A stretch of DNA of 59,418 bases, from positions 1-59,418 of the forward strand of contig JANQQB010000277.1 of assembly GCA_028285165.1 (NCBI GenBank). The letters run 5' to 3'. Positions within the stretch are counted from its first letter, which is position 1. The number at the start of each line of letters is the position of its first letter. This document shows, one piece after another, positions 43,955 to 53,932 of the stretch. Below the pieces are notes generated by a model. The model was not told the DNA's origin. It saw only the letters and a list, made by a program, of their open reading frames with translations, and did no database searches. The translations under genes and the position numbers were made by a program. Origin of the DNA: Rhodobiaceae bacterium. GTDB taxonomy: Bacteria; Pseudomonadota; Alphaproteobacteria; Rhizobiales; JANQQB01.

Positions 43955-46153
43955 CTATTTCGACAGGAATTCCTCGGCGCCGGCCCAGTCCGCCGGCGGC
44001 GGGTTCTGACAATAGTCCCGCGCCCGCTCCAGATAGAACCGCGCGACGCCGTCATCAGAGAACCGGGTCAGGTATTCGGCAATCCAGTCGGCACTTTCCG
44101 TCCAGCGCCTTTCCAGGAACGCATCGAAAATCCGGTTCCATTCGTCGATACGCCCCCGCTCGGCGGGGCTGACCGGGTTGAGATCCGCGACATCGGGCTG
44201 ACTGGCGTCCAGGCCGATCAGTTCGTGCACCATGATGGGCGTAGAGACGCCTTTCGGGTTGACCAGGCCGATCGTGCGCCACACAAAGGCCGTGCCCGTG
44301 CGCCGACGTACGGCATCGGAGGCCAGAATCGTCGTGCCGAACGCCTTGTTGAGGCCCTCTAGCCGGGCCGCGACGTTTACCGGGGCGCCCATCGCCGTGT
44401 AGTTCATGCGATCGCTGGATCCGACATTGCCGACAATCGCATTGCCGACATGCAGGCCGAAACGGGTAACGAAGGGATCCCGCCCCTCGATGTCCCATTT
44501 TATATTGAGGGTCTGCAATCCGTTCTGGGCCCGGAGCGCCGCCTTGCAGGCGTTCGAGGCCATTTCCAGATCGTCGCGCGGCGCGTTCCAGAACGCCATT
44601 ACGGCATCGCCGATATATTTGTCGATGGTTCCGTTATGGGCGAGGATCGATGTGGAGAGGCACTCGAAATAGTCGGACAATTGGCGCATCATCGCCATGG
44701 AATCGGACTTCTCCGAAATCGTCGTGAAATCCTTGATGTCGGTGAACATCAACGCGATGTCGCGCCTGACACCGCCAAGTTCGCCGCCGGTTCCCGATTC
44801 CACCAGATTGGCCACCAGCGACCGCGGCACATAGCGGGAAAACACCGCTATCGCCGACTTCATCGTCTGCATCGCCATGCTGAGCTGATGCACTTCGGAA
44901 AACGGCGAACGGACAGCGGCACCGGAGGAAAACTCCAGCATGCCGATCGCCTCGGCGTCCGCCGTCAGCTTTTCGATGGGGCGGGCCAGCCAGCGCCCGA
45001 CGAACACCGCCACGATCAGGACAAAAAGCGCAAGACCGAGCATGACAAGGAGTGCCCGGTTGCGTGCCTCGTTGAGCGGTTGGGCAATCTCGTCCCAGGG
45101 AACGGCTATCAGGAGCCGATCGGCTTCATTGCCGCCGAGTTCAAGCGGAATGACGCTGCCGAAATATCGCTGCCCGTCGACCTTGAAATCCGTCGGGTCG
45201 CGGCCAAGATCCGGAAGGCCGGCCAGACCGGCGAGAACGGGATCGACCGCGGGTTCCAGGGTCCTCAGGGTTAGCGAAATCGCGCCGCCGGACTTGGCGC
45301 GGACATCGACCGGGTCGATCTGGGTGTGCCCGAGCACACGGTTATCGGGACTGACAATGGCAAGGCGCGCCGTTCGGGTGAGCTTCAGGGAGGTCAGGAA
45401 CTCCTTCAACGATTGCAGGTCGAGATCGACCCCGGCCGTGCCCGGATCGCTCGATGAAAGCCGGCGTGACAGCGTGATGCCCGGTTGATGCGACGCCGCG
45501 TAGACATAGGGCGGCGACCGGAAATAGGTGTTTGCGGCGGTCAGTCCCCCCACCCCGTACCAGGGCCGCTCGCTCGGCCGGAACGTGGTGGGTTCCGACC
45601 ATCGCCTACCGACGGCGCGGCCGCGTGCGTCGACCGAGCGGACCGTGCGGATGCGGGATCCGGCAGCGTTGTCACTCACCTCGACGATGGCAAAGGCCGC
45701 TTCCGGCGCCGCGCGATACAGCTTGCGGACTTCCGGACCGCGCCCGGCCAGCGGCACGACCTGTATGAAGTCGTCGTCCTCGAAGCCGAGATAAGCCGAT
45801 GTGATCGCCGGATTTCGCGTGAGGATGGGCGGCAGTATCACCTGCAGGGAGGCCGAAGTGTTTTCCCGATCCCCGATCAGTGCGGAGACCGAGACCATGT
45901 TGTCGAGCGTCAGGCGCATGGCACTCGTCAACACACGAACCCGGGCTTCGACCTGGCGAACAGTTTCTGAGATGTTGCGTGCGGTGCGCGTTTCGGCCCT
46001 TTGCGTGTCCTGCATATAGTAAAAGACCACGATCAGGATGCTCGACAACAGAACCATTGTCATGGCGAACGTCGATATCCCGATACTGAACCGGATTGTG
46101 TTCGGTGAAGTCTTCACGCGGAACCGCGCTCCTGTCGTCTTTACATCACGCAC
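43955..46153 (-). CDS. Membrane-bound class III adenylate cyclase with Cache-type sensor and HAMP
   Basis: This 732-aa protein has a first transmembrane helix (about 27-47), a periplasmic Cache-type sensor region to about residue 370 (with RPWYGVGGLTAANTYFRSPPY), a second helix (LLVMLGLALFVLIVAVFVGRW), a HAMP linker and a cyclase catalytic domain. The latter has both metal aspartates in LMFTDIKDFTTI, the adenine lysine in DKYIGDAVMAFW, the class IIIb Thr in NYTAMG and the Asn/Arg transition-state residues in VNVAARLE. So it should make cAMP in response to an extracytoplasmic ligand. It is convergent with ocd. Confidence 0.92.
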   Translation of the reverse strand: MRDVKTTGARFRVKTSPNTIRFSIGISTFAMTMVLLSSILIVVFYYMQDTQRAETRTARNISETVRQVEARVRVLTSAMRLTLDNMVSVSALIGDRENTSASLQVILPPILTRNPAITSAYLGFEDDDFIQVVPLAGRGPEVRKLYRAAPEAAFAIVEVSDNAAGSRIRTVRSVDARGRAVGRRWSEPTTFRPSERPWYGVGGLTAANTYFRSPPYVYAASHQPGITLSRRLSSSDPGTAGVDLDLQSLKEFLTSLKLTRTARLAIVSPDNRVLGHTQIDPVDVRAKSGGAISLTLRTLEPAVDPVLAGLAGLPDLGRDPTDFKVDGQRYFGSVIPLELGGNEADRLLIAVPWDEIAQPLNEARNRALLVMLGLALFVLIVAVFVGRWLARPIEKLTADAEAIGMLEFSSGAAVRSPFSEVHQLSMAMQTMKSAIAVFSRYVPRSLVANLVESGTGGELGGVRRDIALMFTDIKDFTTISEKSDSMAMMRQLSDYFECLSTSILAHNGTIDKYIGDAVMAFWNAPRDDLEMASNACKAALRAQNGLQTLNIKWDIEGRDPFVTRFGLHVGNAIVGNVGSSDRMNYTAMGAPVNVAARLEGLNKAFGTTILASDAVRRRTGTAFVWRTIGLVNPKGVSTPIMVHELIGLDASQPDVADLNPVSPAERGRIDEWNRIFDAFLERRWTESADWIAEYLTRFSDDGVARFYLERARDYCQNPPPADWAGAEEFLSK

Positions 46154-47013
46154 TTAGGAGAATGTTTCCGGCGCGGTCAATGCTTGCTGCGACCATGAGG
46201 ATTCGCCGTCGCGACTGCATTTCGCGCTCAGTGTTGCCGGATGCACGGAATTTGATCCGGCAGCCTGAACATTGCCAACGGATATGCGTCCGGCAGACGG
46301 ACTCGACCGGATCGGTGTCAGATAACAATCGAGCAATTTTGGGATCCGGCAGACCGATTCGGCAGTTTCGGTATGAACCGGAGCATCGACGACACGGCTC
46401 GTCAGGCGATCAAACGCACCGGCGATGTTGGAAATCAGCGCACCTGGTTGCGGATGCTACAAATTTTGCCGCCGAAATTACCGCTGAATCACAGCTCAGC
46501 GCGTCCGCATAACCGGAATCACCTTACCGGTGAGCGGTCGTCCGTCCAATTGGCTTCATCGGCTTGCCTTGCAACAAAAAGGTGACCGAAAGTTTCCCGG
46601 TATCGACCGCGATGACGTGCCGTATCAGTCGGCATGGCCGGGTCACGACAAACGTCGCCGTTCCGCAAGTGCGTCGTCCGGTCTTTTTCCGACAAGGGTC
46701 TCTAACCTGAACGTCTCCTCATGGACGATACACACAAACAACACGACGCAAGATTCTCCGGTTCGGCATTGCCTTATACCGGAATGGAATTGCATTACGT
46801 GTTGCCTCCTACATACAACTTGCATACCACTCATTGACACAACTTTATATAGCTGTCTGCGGTACTTATTTTGCTTACCCTAAGAAAAGCACCAACTAAA
46901 TACCTGCTTTTATTGAAGAGTATTGGCACAATCATCAGCAGTTTAAGTCGAAGTTAACCACCCTATTGCAACCTAAGGCAGACCTAAAGTGGCCAAGAGA
47001 GGGTAAGGGGCAC
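46154..47013. other. Long intergenic region, AT-rich toward the chemoreceptor
   Basis: No gene with coding character was found in these 860 bases; small frames on both strands look random. The part from about 46730 to 46970 is visibly poorer in GC than the flanks, with TTGACA at about 46833 and TATATA-like runs, so it probably holds the chemoreceptor promoter. No perfect long inverted repeat, tRNA or transposon end was seen. Confidence 0.5.
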
Positions 47014-49026
47014 ATGGACAAGGTAATGAGCCGGTTTCGAATCGGTACGAAGATTTATACGGGATTCGGAGTGGTGATTGCCCTCCTTATCGGTCTTTCT
47101 GTCATGGCGTATATGAGCTTGTACAGTGCTGAAAAGACATTCGGCGAGTACCGTGGTCTGGCGCGTGACACCAATCTGGTTGGCCGCCTTCAGGCCAATG
47201 TGCTGATGACCCGTCTTGGTGTGAAGGACTTCATTATACGGTCCGATCAATCGGCGATCGAGCTCGTTCAGGAGCGGCTGGCAAAGGCCAAGACCTTCCA
47301 GGCCGAATCGGTAAAGGAAATCCAGGCTCCGACCCGCGCTGCAGGGATCCGAACCATCGGAACAGCGCTTGACGGCTACGAAACGGGCTTCGACGACGTC
47401 ATTGCCCTGCAGGCAAAGCGCAACGAGTCGGTGGAGATTCTGAATGCGAATGGTCCCGACATCCGCAAGAAGATCACCAGCGTCGCACAAAGCGCCTTCC
47501 GGGACGGTGATCCGACGGCGACCTATTGGGCCGGCCGCGTCCAGGAAGATTTCATGTTGGCACGGCTCTATGCCCAGAAATTCCTGATCGTCAACGACCA
47601 GGAATCGGCGGACCGGACGCTTGTCGAGATCGATGAATCACTCGGCAGCATGGAGACCTTGCTCGGCGAGCTTCAGAATCCCCAACGCCTGCGTTCGGCC
47701 CGAGCCGCTAAAGAGCAGATCGGCAGCTATCGCGCCGCGTTCGAGGATGTTGTCCGCCACATCACGAATCGCAACGAAATCATCCATGGCACGCTCGATG
47801 TTCTCGGGCCGCAGATCGCCAAGACGGTTGAAGAGGTGAAGCTGAGCGTCAAAGGCGAACAGGACACGCTCGGCCCGCAGGCGGTGGCACGTCTTCAACA
47901 GGCTGAGTTGACCCAATCGATCCTGGCTGTCATCGCTGCGGTTATGGCGATTGCAGCGGCCTTGGTGATCGCGCGATCGATCACCATACCCGTGCGGTCG
48001 ATGACCGGCGCCATGCAGAAGCTGGCAGACGGGCAGCTCGAGACAAAAGTGCCGGCAACCGACTACAAGGATGAAGTCGGCGACATGGCCAAGACGGTCC
48101 AGGTGTTCAAGGACAATGCCCTGGAGCGTGAGCGCCTTGAAGCCAAGGCGGCGGAAGACAATGCCGCTACAGCCGAACGGCAAAAGACCGTCGACGACCT
48201 GATCACCTCGTTCCGCACAGAAGTCGAAGAGCTTCTGGCCTCTGTCACTGCGAACATGGAGCAGATGCAGGGCACTACGCACAATCTTTCGGCCATCGCC
48301 GAACGGACTTCGGAACGGGCGACCAGTGCGGCCTCGTCGTCGGAGGAAGCCTCCAGCAACGTGCAGACGGTCGCATCGGCGTCGGAACAATTGGGCGCCT
48401 CCATCCAGGAGATCGCCGGACAGGTCAACCGCGCCATGGAAATCGTCGGAAAGGCCACGGGCGCAGCCCAGGCCACCAACGACCAGGTCGCAAGCCTCGC
48501 CGAAGCGGCCCGCAAGATCGGCGATGTCGTCAACCTGATTTCCGACATTGCAGAACAGACCAACCTGCTGGCACTGAACGCCACCATCGAGGCTGCTCGG
48601 GCCGGGGAAGCCGGCCGCGGCTTTGCCGTCGTCGCCTCGGAGGTCAAACAATTGGCTGAACAAACCGCCAAGGCGACCGACGAAATCGGCTCGCAGATCT
48701 CCGGTATCCAGTCGTCGACTGGTGAGGCGGCAACCGCCATTGAGGGCATTGCCGCGACAATGGAAGAGGTGAACACCTACACCGCCAACATCGCCTCGGC
48801 GGTCGAGGAGCAGGACGCGGCGACCAAGGAAATCAGCCGCAATGCCCAGCAGGCAGCGGAAGGTACGACCGATGTCTCGTCCAATGTCGCCGACGTATCG
48901 TCGGCCGTTGTCGAGACACGGCAATCGGCGGAAGAGATGCAAAACGCCTCGGCCACGGCCTCGGAAAAGTCTGCTGCGCTGAAACAGGCCGTCGATCAGT
49001 TCCTGTCGCGGGTTGCGGCCGCCTGA
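47014..49026 (+). CDS. Methyl-accepting chemotaxis protein
   Basis: This 670-aa chemoreceptor has transmembrane helices near 13-35 and 305-327, a long helical periplasmic domain between them, a HAMP domain ([20 protein letters not shown], with [17 protein letters not shown]) and the cytoplasmic signalling domain. The highly conserved hairpin tip is [20 protein letters not shown], followed by [20 protein letters not shown]. Periplasmic ligand is unknown. Start 47014 is preceded by GGTAAGGGG. No che genes are near, so it is an orphan receptor, and it is followed by a strong terminator. Confidence 0.95.
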   Translation: MDKVMSRFRIGTKIYTGFGVVIALLIGLSVMAYMSLYSAEKTFGEYRGLARDTNLVGRLQANVLMTRLGVKDFIIRSDQSAIELVQERLAKAKTFQAESVKEIQAPTRAAGIRTIGTALDGYETGFDDVIALQAKRNESVEILNANGPDIRKKITSVAQSAFRDGDPTATYWAGRVQEDFMLARLYAQKFLIVNDQESADRTLVEIDESLGSMETLLGELQNPQRLRSARAAKEQIGSYRAAFEDVVRHITNRNEIIHGTLDVLGPQIAKTVEEVKLSVKGEQDTLGPQAVARLQQAELTQSILAVIAAVMAIAAALVIARSITIPVRSMTGAMQKLADGQLETKVPATDYKDEVGDMAKTVQVFKDNALERERLEAKAAEDNAATAERQKTVDDLITSFRTEVEELLASVTANMEQMQGTTHNLSAIAERTSERATSAASSSEEASSNVQTVASASEQLGASIQEIAGQVNRAMEIVGKATGAAQATNDQVASLAEAARKIGDVVNLISDIAEQTNLLALNATIEAARAGEAGRGFAVVASEVKQLAEQTAKATDEIGSQISGIQSSTGEAATAIEGIAATMEEVNTYTANIASAVEEQDAATKEISRNAQQAAEGTTDVSSNVADVSSAVVETRQSAEEMQNASATASEKSAALKQAVDQFLSRVAAA

Positions 49027-49050
49027 CAAAAACGGCAAACGGGTAAGGAG

Positions 49051-49084
49051 GAGGCCTCCGCCATCGGCGGAGGCCTCTTTCTTT
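49051..49084 (+). terminator. Rho-independent terminator of the chemoreceptor gene
   Basis: A 12-base perfect stem (GAGGCCTCCGCC with GGCGGAGGCCTC) around the loop ATC is followed by TTTCTTT. It lies 24 bases after the stop codon and is the clearest intrinsic terminator in the window. Confidence 0.9.
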
Positions 49085-49209
49085 GAGCTGATCGCTTACC
49101 GGTGAACCCGACCACAGAGCACTGTGCCTTTTCCCGATATGGATTGAACCTGTTTGTCCGATCCGCTACGGCCGCCTTGATCACCCAACGAATCTGAGGT
49201 GCGGTACAA

Positions 49210-50067
49210 ATGCTCTTCCGATACGCGGCATTCCTTGCCGTTGGTATGCATCTTCTCTGTACGGTCCCGCCTGCGGCAGCGGTCGCTGATCCGGTGCCGA
49301 TCGACCGAGCACTGTTCGCAACCGAAATCGGGGACCGTGACGTGTCCTTTCTTGCGCGCGACCTTGAAACCGGCGCTGAGCATGTGCTTGCGGGAAGTGT
49401 CCTCACAAAACGTCACACACCGTGGTCTACCTTCAAGATCGTCAATTTCCTGATTGCGCTGGAGAGCGGAGCCGTTCCCTCGCCGGACACAGTCTTTGGC
49501 TGGGATTCAGCACGGCGCCCGGCCGCGAATTACTGGCCGGCTGCCTGGCGACAGGACCAATCGCTTACCACCGCCTTCCGGCATTCAGCCGTCTGGTTTT
49601 TCAGGGATGTCGCCCTCAAGGTCGAAGATCAGCACTATCGGGCTGTCCTGCGGGACTGGGGGTACGGCAATGCGGCCGTACCGGACGGGTCGGACCGATT
49701 CTGGCTGGACGGCTCGTTGCAGATATCCGTTCGTGAACAGGTCGCGATGCTCGCCGCGCTTGCGGAGAACCGATTGGGCGTGTCGGGAACTGCCCTTGAC
49801 GCCCTGGATGACGCCAGCCGAGCCGGAACGGCCGGCGCCGTCTCGCTGCACGGCAAGACCGGAGCCGGTCCGGTGCAAGCCGGACGGTTCAATGGGCCCT
49901 TCGAGGGCTGGTATGTCGGCTACGTGCGCCGGGCCGACGCCCGGCCCGTTATGTTTGCGCTGCACGCCCAAGCGCCATCATTCCGCGCGCTGAAGGATTT
50001 TCGGAAAGGCTTTGCGATCCGGTTGCTGAAACATCTGGGCCTGGTTCCCGACACCATGCCGGATTGA
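49210..50067 (+). CDS. Class D beta-lactamase (OXA-like)
   Basis: This 285-aa serine beta-lactamase has a signal peptide (about residues 1-26). The active site STFK is at 73-76, with Lys76 expected to be carbamylated. The other class D motifs are all present: SAV at 126-128, YGN at 152-154, WLDGSLQIS with Trp165, and KTG at 216-218, then GWYVGYV. Chromosomal OXA-type enzymes are common in environmental alphaproteobacteria. No transposon or integron signature surrounds it, so it looks like a resident gene. Hydrolysis spectrum cannot be predicted. Confidence 0.93.
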   Translation: MLFRYAAFLAVGMHLLCTVPPAAAVADPVPIDRALFATEIGDRDVSFLARDLETGAEHVLAGSVLTKRHTPWSTFKIVNFLIALESGAVPSPDTVFGWDSARRPAANYWPAAWRQDQSLTTAFRHSAVWFFRDVALKVEDQHYRAVLRDWGYGNAAVPDGSDRFWLDGSLQISVREQVAMLAALAENRLGVSGTALDALDDASRAGTAGAVSLHGKTGAGPVQAGRFNGPFEGWYVGYVRRADARPVMFALHAQAPSFRALKDFRKGFAIRLLKHLGLVPDTMPD

Positions 50068-50087
50068 GGCGGTCGATTCACCCTGGC

Positions 50088-50846
50088 TCAGATGACAAGT
50101 GCGCCCGCTCGGTCCGCCGCCTTTGTCAGCACCGGCAGGAACCCGTCGATCATGCGGCCGATCGAAATGCGATCGGCCGGCGCACCGATATTGAGCGCCG
50201 CAACCACCTTTCCGTCCAGCCGGCGCACCGGAACGGCGATCGATCGAAAGCCGATCTCCGCCTCCTGATCGACGATGCAATATCCTTGTGACCGGGCCGT
50301 CAGAATCGCCGCCTTGATCAGATCGACATCGGTCCGCGTGCGTTCGGTCACGGCCTCCGGCGAAATGGTCGCCAAGAGACCGTCCAGTTGAGGATCGCCC
50401 AGTCCAGCCATCAGGACACGGCCGACCGATGTGCAATGGGCCGGCAGACTGTAGCCGATTTCAAGCCCGACCGTGAGAATACCCTCCGGACGTGCACGCG
50501 CAATGAATACAACCTCCAAATCCCGCCGGACAGCGGCGGAACACGCCTCGCCGGTATGAAGTGTCACCTCTTCGCAAACGCCCTGGAGAACCCGTGTAAC
50601 GCCGTTCGCCGCGAGATAGGCCCGCGCGAGCTTCAGAACGTCCGGCGTTAAGGAAAACTGGCGATCACGCTGGGCAACAAATCCAAGTTCGGTCAAAGTG
50701 AACAGGATGCGGCGTACGCTCGCCCGAGGGAGATCGACCCGCCGCGCTACATCGGCGAGCGACAGAGGGCGTTCTCCGTCCCCGAAGGCCTGCAGGACCG
50801 ACAGCCCGCGGGCGAGAGATTCCACATATTCAGGCTTTGCAGCCAT
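50088..50846 (-). CDS. IclR family regulator (PcaR/PobR-like)
   Basis: This 252-aa regulator has an N-terminal winged helix (ESLARGLSVLQAFGDGERPLSLADVARRVDLPRASVRRILFTL) and the IclR ligand domain (EACSAAVRRDLEVVFIARA; SVGRVLMAG; SQGYCIVDQEAEIGFRSIAVPV). The EYVESLARGLSVL start is typical of aromatic-catabolism PcaR/PcaU/PobR proteins. It is divergent from the Rieske oxygenase, and two matching inverted repeats lie between. It probably controls the oxygenase-ligase operon. Confidence 0.92.
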   Translation of the reverse strand: MAAKPEYVESLARGLSVLQAFGDGERPLSLADVARRVDLPRASVRRILFTLTELGFVAQRDRQFSLTPDVLKLARAYLAANGVTRVLQGVCEEVTLHTGEACSAAVRRDLEVVFIARARPEGILTVGLEIGYSLPAHCTSVGRVLMAGLGDPQLDGLLATISPEAVTERTRTDVDLIKAAILTARSQGYCIVDQEAEIGFRSIAVPVRRLDGKVVAALNIGAPADRISIGRMIDGFLPVLTKAADRAGALVI

Positions 50847-50896
50847 GGCTTCGGACCTGTTTCACTGCTCAGACAGCAATCACACTACTGAACTTT

Positions 50897-50913
50897 TGTT
50901 CGCATAACGAACA
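50897..50913. promoter_or_regulatory. IclR-type operator 1
   Basis: TGTTCGCATAACGAACA has perfect six-base arms (TGTTCG, CGAACA) around CATAA. It lies about 50 bases upstream of the iclR start. It resembles the GTTCG-ATAA-type boxes described for PcaR/PobR and closely resembles the site at 51095-51111. Confidence 0.68.
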
Positions 50914-50973
50914 CATAGACCGTCCTTGCGGTACGAGCAAGGGTACTGGCGATACTCTAGGCTCACAAAGAAG

Positions 50974-50991
50974 TATCAGTATAATCTGATA
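50974..50991. promoter_or_regulatory. Inverted repeat in iclR-Rieske intergenic region
   Basis: TATCAG, tataat and CTGATA form a perfect six-base inverted repeat. It lies midway between the two IclR-type boxes in the AT-rich core of the divergent promoter. The inner TATAAT could be a promoter -10 element, but no matching -35 was found. Confidence 0.35.
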
Positions 50992-51094
50992 TACAATTGA
51001 ATTTCTTATTTTTCATGATATTTCTTGATGTCTGCTCTTTGCCTGCGGGCGCGCTGTCTTGCCCAACAAGTCCTCAATTCGTAAAATGAACACT

Positions 51095-51111
51095 TGTTCG
51101 CTATTCGAACT
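51095..51111. promoter_or_regulatory. IclR-type operator 2
   Basis: TGTTCGCTATTCGAACT repeats the motif of the first box (TGTTCG, five bases, CGAAC). It ends 15 bases before the Rieske start codon, so a bound protein would overlap the transcription or translation start and repress, or loop with box 1. Confidence 0.68.
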
Positions 51112-51126
51112 TCGGGTGTTTTTGCC

Positions 51127-52446
51127 ATGTTGAATCAGGAACAGAACGACGCGTTGACGCGGATCGGTGCGGATCGGCCAGCCGGCAAGGTCTTGCGGCG
51201 GTATTGGATGCCGGCGGCGCTTTCCGACGAACTGATAGGGTCTCGTCCCGTGGTTCCGGTGACATTGCTTGGCGAACGCCTCGTGCTGTTTCGCGACCAA
51301 TCCGGCGAATTGGGTCTGATCGGACGGCATTGCCCGCACCGCGGCGCCGATCTGTGTTTCGGGCGCCTGGAGGACAACGGCCTTCGCTGTCCCTTCCACG
51401 GCTGGCATTTCGACGTATCGGGTCAGTGCGTCGAACAGCCTGCGGAACCCGAAGGCTCGCTGATGCACACCCAGATCCGCACGGACGCCTATCCGGTGAT
51501 CGAACGCAGCGGCGTGGTCTGGGCCTATCTCGGGCCGGGCGACCCGCCGCCCCTGCCTGAATTCGATTGCTTTCGCGCCCCGGACAGCCATGTCTTTGCC
51601 TTCAAAGGGCTCTGGGAGTGCAATTGGCTACAGGCGCTCGAAGTCGGCATCGATCCGGCGCACGCCTCCTTCCTGCATCGCTTTCTTCAGGACGAAGATC
51701 CCAAGGAAGCCTATGGCAAGCAGTTCCGCGACACATCGGACGGCTCCGACATGCCGATGACCCGCGTGCTCAGGGAGTTTCCCCGACCGGAAATCCGCGT
51801 GGAGGAAACCGACTATGGCCTTCGGCTGATTGCGCTCCGCGACCTGAAAAACGGCCATATGCATGTCCGGGTGACAAACCAGATCTTCCCCTGTGCCATC
51901 CACATTCCGCTGTCGAACACGATGACGATCACGCAATGGCACGTGCCGGTCGATGACGAGACCTGCTACTGGTATTCGGTCTTCACAAGTTATGCCGACC
52001 CGGTCGACAAGGTCACCATGCGAGAACAAAGGCTCAAGGAACACCGCCTGCCCGACTATGCGCCGCTGAAGAACAAGCGCAACAATTACGGATATGATCC
52101 TGAGGAACAGGAGCGCGAGACCTATACGGGCATGGGACTCGACATCAACGTTCACGATCAGTGGGCGGTTGAATCCATGGGACGCATTCAGGACCGGACG
52201 AAAGAACATCTCGGACGTTCGGATATCGGCATTACCCGCTACCGCCGCATGCTGCGCCAGGCGCTGTCGCACGTACAGGCAAACGGGAGCGACGGCGAAA
52301 CGGCCCTTGTCGGGTTCACCGCCGCTGAAGCACAGCGCGGTCCGATATCGGTCGATCTGGTTGCGCCGGCCGACGATTGGGAAGCCGCCTGGCGTGCGCG
52401 CGACGCCGAACGGCGTATGCAGGCGCCCTGGCCGGCCGGGCTCTGA
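51127..52446 (+). CDS. Rieske 2Fe-2S oxygenase, alpha subunit, phthalate 4,5-dioxygenase-like
   Basis: This 439-aa protein begins LNQEQNDALTRIGADRPAG and RRYWMPAALSDEL, typical of the phthalate-dioxygenase branch. The Rieske centre is CPHRG (Cys69, His71) and CPFHGWHFD (Cys88, His91). The mononuclear iron site lies in ALEVGIDPAHASFLHR. Such enzymes hydroxylate or demethylate aromatics and amines and need a reductase, which is not encoded nearby. Start 51127 fits; two bases after the stop a glutamine-synthetase-like gene follows. Confidence 0.92.
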   Translation: MLNQEQNDALTRIGADRPAGKVLRRYWMPAALSDELIGSRPVVPVTLLGERLVLFRDQSGELGLIGRHCPHRGADLCFGRLEDNGLRCPFHGWHFDVSGQCVEQPAEPEGSLMHTQIRTDAYPVIERSGVVWAYLGPGDPPPLPEFDCFRAPDSHVFAFKGLWECNWLQALEVGIDPAHASFLHRFLQDEDPKEAYGKQFRDTSDGSDMPMTRVLREFPRPEIRVEETDYGLRLIALRDLKNGHMHVRVTNQIFPCAIHIPLSNTMTITQWHVPVDDETCYWYSVFTSYADPVDKVTMREQRLKEHRLPDYAPLKNKRNNYGYDPEEQERETYTGMGLDINVHDQWAVESMGRIQDRTKEHLGRSDIGITRYRRMLRQALSHVQANGSDGETALVGFTAAEAQRGPISVDLVAPADDWEAAWRARDAERRMQAPWPAGL

Positions 52447-52447
52447 C

Positions 52448-53914
52448 ATGGACCGCTCGCCGACTCCATTGTCTCAGGAGGCCTTCGTGCACCGGCACGG
52501 ATTATGGGATGATGACCAGGCGCGTCGCGGTTCGGAGATCGCCCAACAGATCCGGGCCGACGCGCTCGACGTCGTGCGGTTTTCGTTTGCCGACCAACAC
52601 GGCATTCTGCGCGGCAAGACCCTGATGGCGGACGATGCGATCGGCGCTCTTGAATCCGGCGTCTCGATCACCTCCACGCTGCTCCTCAAGGACACCTCGC
52701 ACAAGACGGTCTTTCCGGTGTTTTCGGCTGGCGGCGGGCTTGGCAGCACGGATCTGCAAGGGGCAGCCGACGTCATCATGGTGCCCGATCCGCACACGTT
52801 CACGCTGCTGCCGTTTGCCGGTCGCACCGGTTGGGTCCTGTGCGATCTCGCCTTCCCCGACGGCCGGCCGGTCCCGCTGTCAACCCGCGATGTGTTGAGG
52901 AAAGCGCTCAGCCGGGCCGCCGATCAGGGGTTCGGTTTCGTTACCGGACTTGAAGTCGAACTGCACTTGTTTCGCCTGGTTGACGAAAGACTTGCCATCG
53001 ACGATGGCGGGCAACCGGGTCCGGCGCCGGAAGTCCACCTGCTTTCTCAAGGATATCAATACCTTACCGAACACCGTTACGATCAGTTGGATCCCGTGTT
53101 GGACATCCTGCGACAAGAGCTCGTGCAGCTTGGCCTGCCGCTTCGGTCCATGGAGGTCGAATTCGGTCCCAGCCAGGTCGAGTTCACATTCCGTCAGGGC
53201 GACGGCCTGGCAACAGCGGACCGGATGGTGCTGTTCCGCTCGGCGGTCAAGCAGATCTGCCGACGGCACGGCATCCTGGCGAGCTTCATGTGCCGTCCGA
53301 ACTTTCCCAATGCGATGGCATCGGGCTGGCACCTGCACCAATCGCTCGCCACAGCCGGATCCGGCGACAACGCGTTCATGGCGTCCGGCGGTCCGGACCC
53401 GCTGTCATCGACCGGCATGGCCTATCTCGGCGGGCTCGTCCGGCACGCGCGTGCGGCAAGCCTGTTCGCCGCGCCGACGCTGAACGGGTACAAGCGGTTC
53501 CGGGCCAATTCGCTGGCTCCGGACCGCGCAAGCTGGAGCCGGGACAATCGCGGCGTCATGGCTCGAGTGCTCGGCTGTCCGGGCGATCCGACCAGCCATA
53601 TCGAAAACCGGATCGGCGAACCGGCCGCCAATCCCTATCTCTATCTGGCGTCGCAATTGTTTGCCGGCCTCGACGGCATCGCCAATGCCCGCGACCCGGG
53701 CGCGCCGACCGATACGCCCTACGAAAGCGAGGCCGTGCCGCTTCCGCGAAGCCTGCGCGAGGCCGTTGCCGCACTGGATGAAGACCGGTTTTTTGAAGAA
53801 ACGATGGGCGCTGATTTCATCGCCTATTACCGAACGATCAAACAGGCGGAAATCGCCCGCTTCGAAGAAGCGGTGACCGATTGGGAGCAGCGGGAATATC
53901 TCGATCTCTTGTGA
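52448..53914 (+). CDS. Glutamine synthetase-like ligase (gamma-glutamyl-amine synthetase type)
   Basis: This 488-aa protein has the GS fold: FADQHGILRGKTLMADD near the N-terminus, GLEVELHLF and SMEVEFGPSQVEF with metal glutamates, GWHLHQSL (the HxH of the active site), LNGYKRFRANSLAP and HIENRIGEPAANPYLYLA. Sequence features of true GlnA (central latch, adenylylation loop) are not evident. Relatives ligate glutamate to polyamines, alkylamines or aniline. Being translationally close to a Rieske oxygenase recalls aniline and amine-degradation loci, where gamma-glutamylation precedes ring or carbon oxidation. The true start is 52448; the long upstream frame lies inside the Rieske gene. Confidence 0.9.
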   Translation: MDRSPTPLSQEAFVHRHGLWDDDQARRGSEIAQQIRADALDVVRFSFADQHGILRGKTLMADDAIGALESGVSITSTLLLKDTSHKTVFPVFSAGGGLGSTDLQGAADVIMVPDPHTFTLLPFAGRTGWVLCDLAFPDGRPVPLSTRDVLRKALSRAADQGFGFVTGLEVELHLFRLVDERLAIDDGGQPGPAPEVHLLSQGYQYLTEHRYDQLDPVLDILRQELVQLGLPLRSMEVEFGPSQVEFTFRQGDGLATADRMVLFRSAVKQICRRHGILASFMCRPNFPNAMASGWHLHQSLATAGSGDNAFMASGGPDPLSSTGMAYLGGLVRHARAASLFAAPTLNGYKRFRANSLAPDRASWSRDNRGVMARVLGCPGDPTSHIENRIGEPAANPYLYLASQLFAGLDGIANARDPGAPTDTPYESEAVPLPRSLREAVAALDEDRFFEETMGADFIAYYRTIKQAEIARFEEAVTDWEQREYLDLL

Positions 53915-53932
53915 TCGCCGCGCCAACGGACC

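Noticed and set aside
46373-46883. Small plus-strand frames before the chemoreceptor
   Set aside because: They lack ribosome-binding sites, hydrophobic or domain patterns and coding bias; the region is treated as intergenic.
49210-50067. Beta-lactamase as an acquired mobile resistance gene
   Set aside because: No IS, integron or transposon feature flanks it and its composition matches the neighbours; it looks resident.
52094-52447. N-terminal extension of the glutamine-synthetase-like frame
   Set aside because: It lies within the Rieske gene in another frame and has no GS similarity; the ATG at 52448 fits the family.
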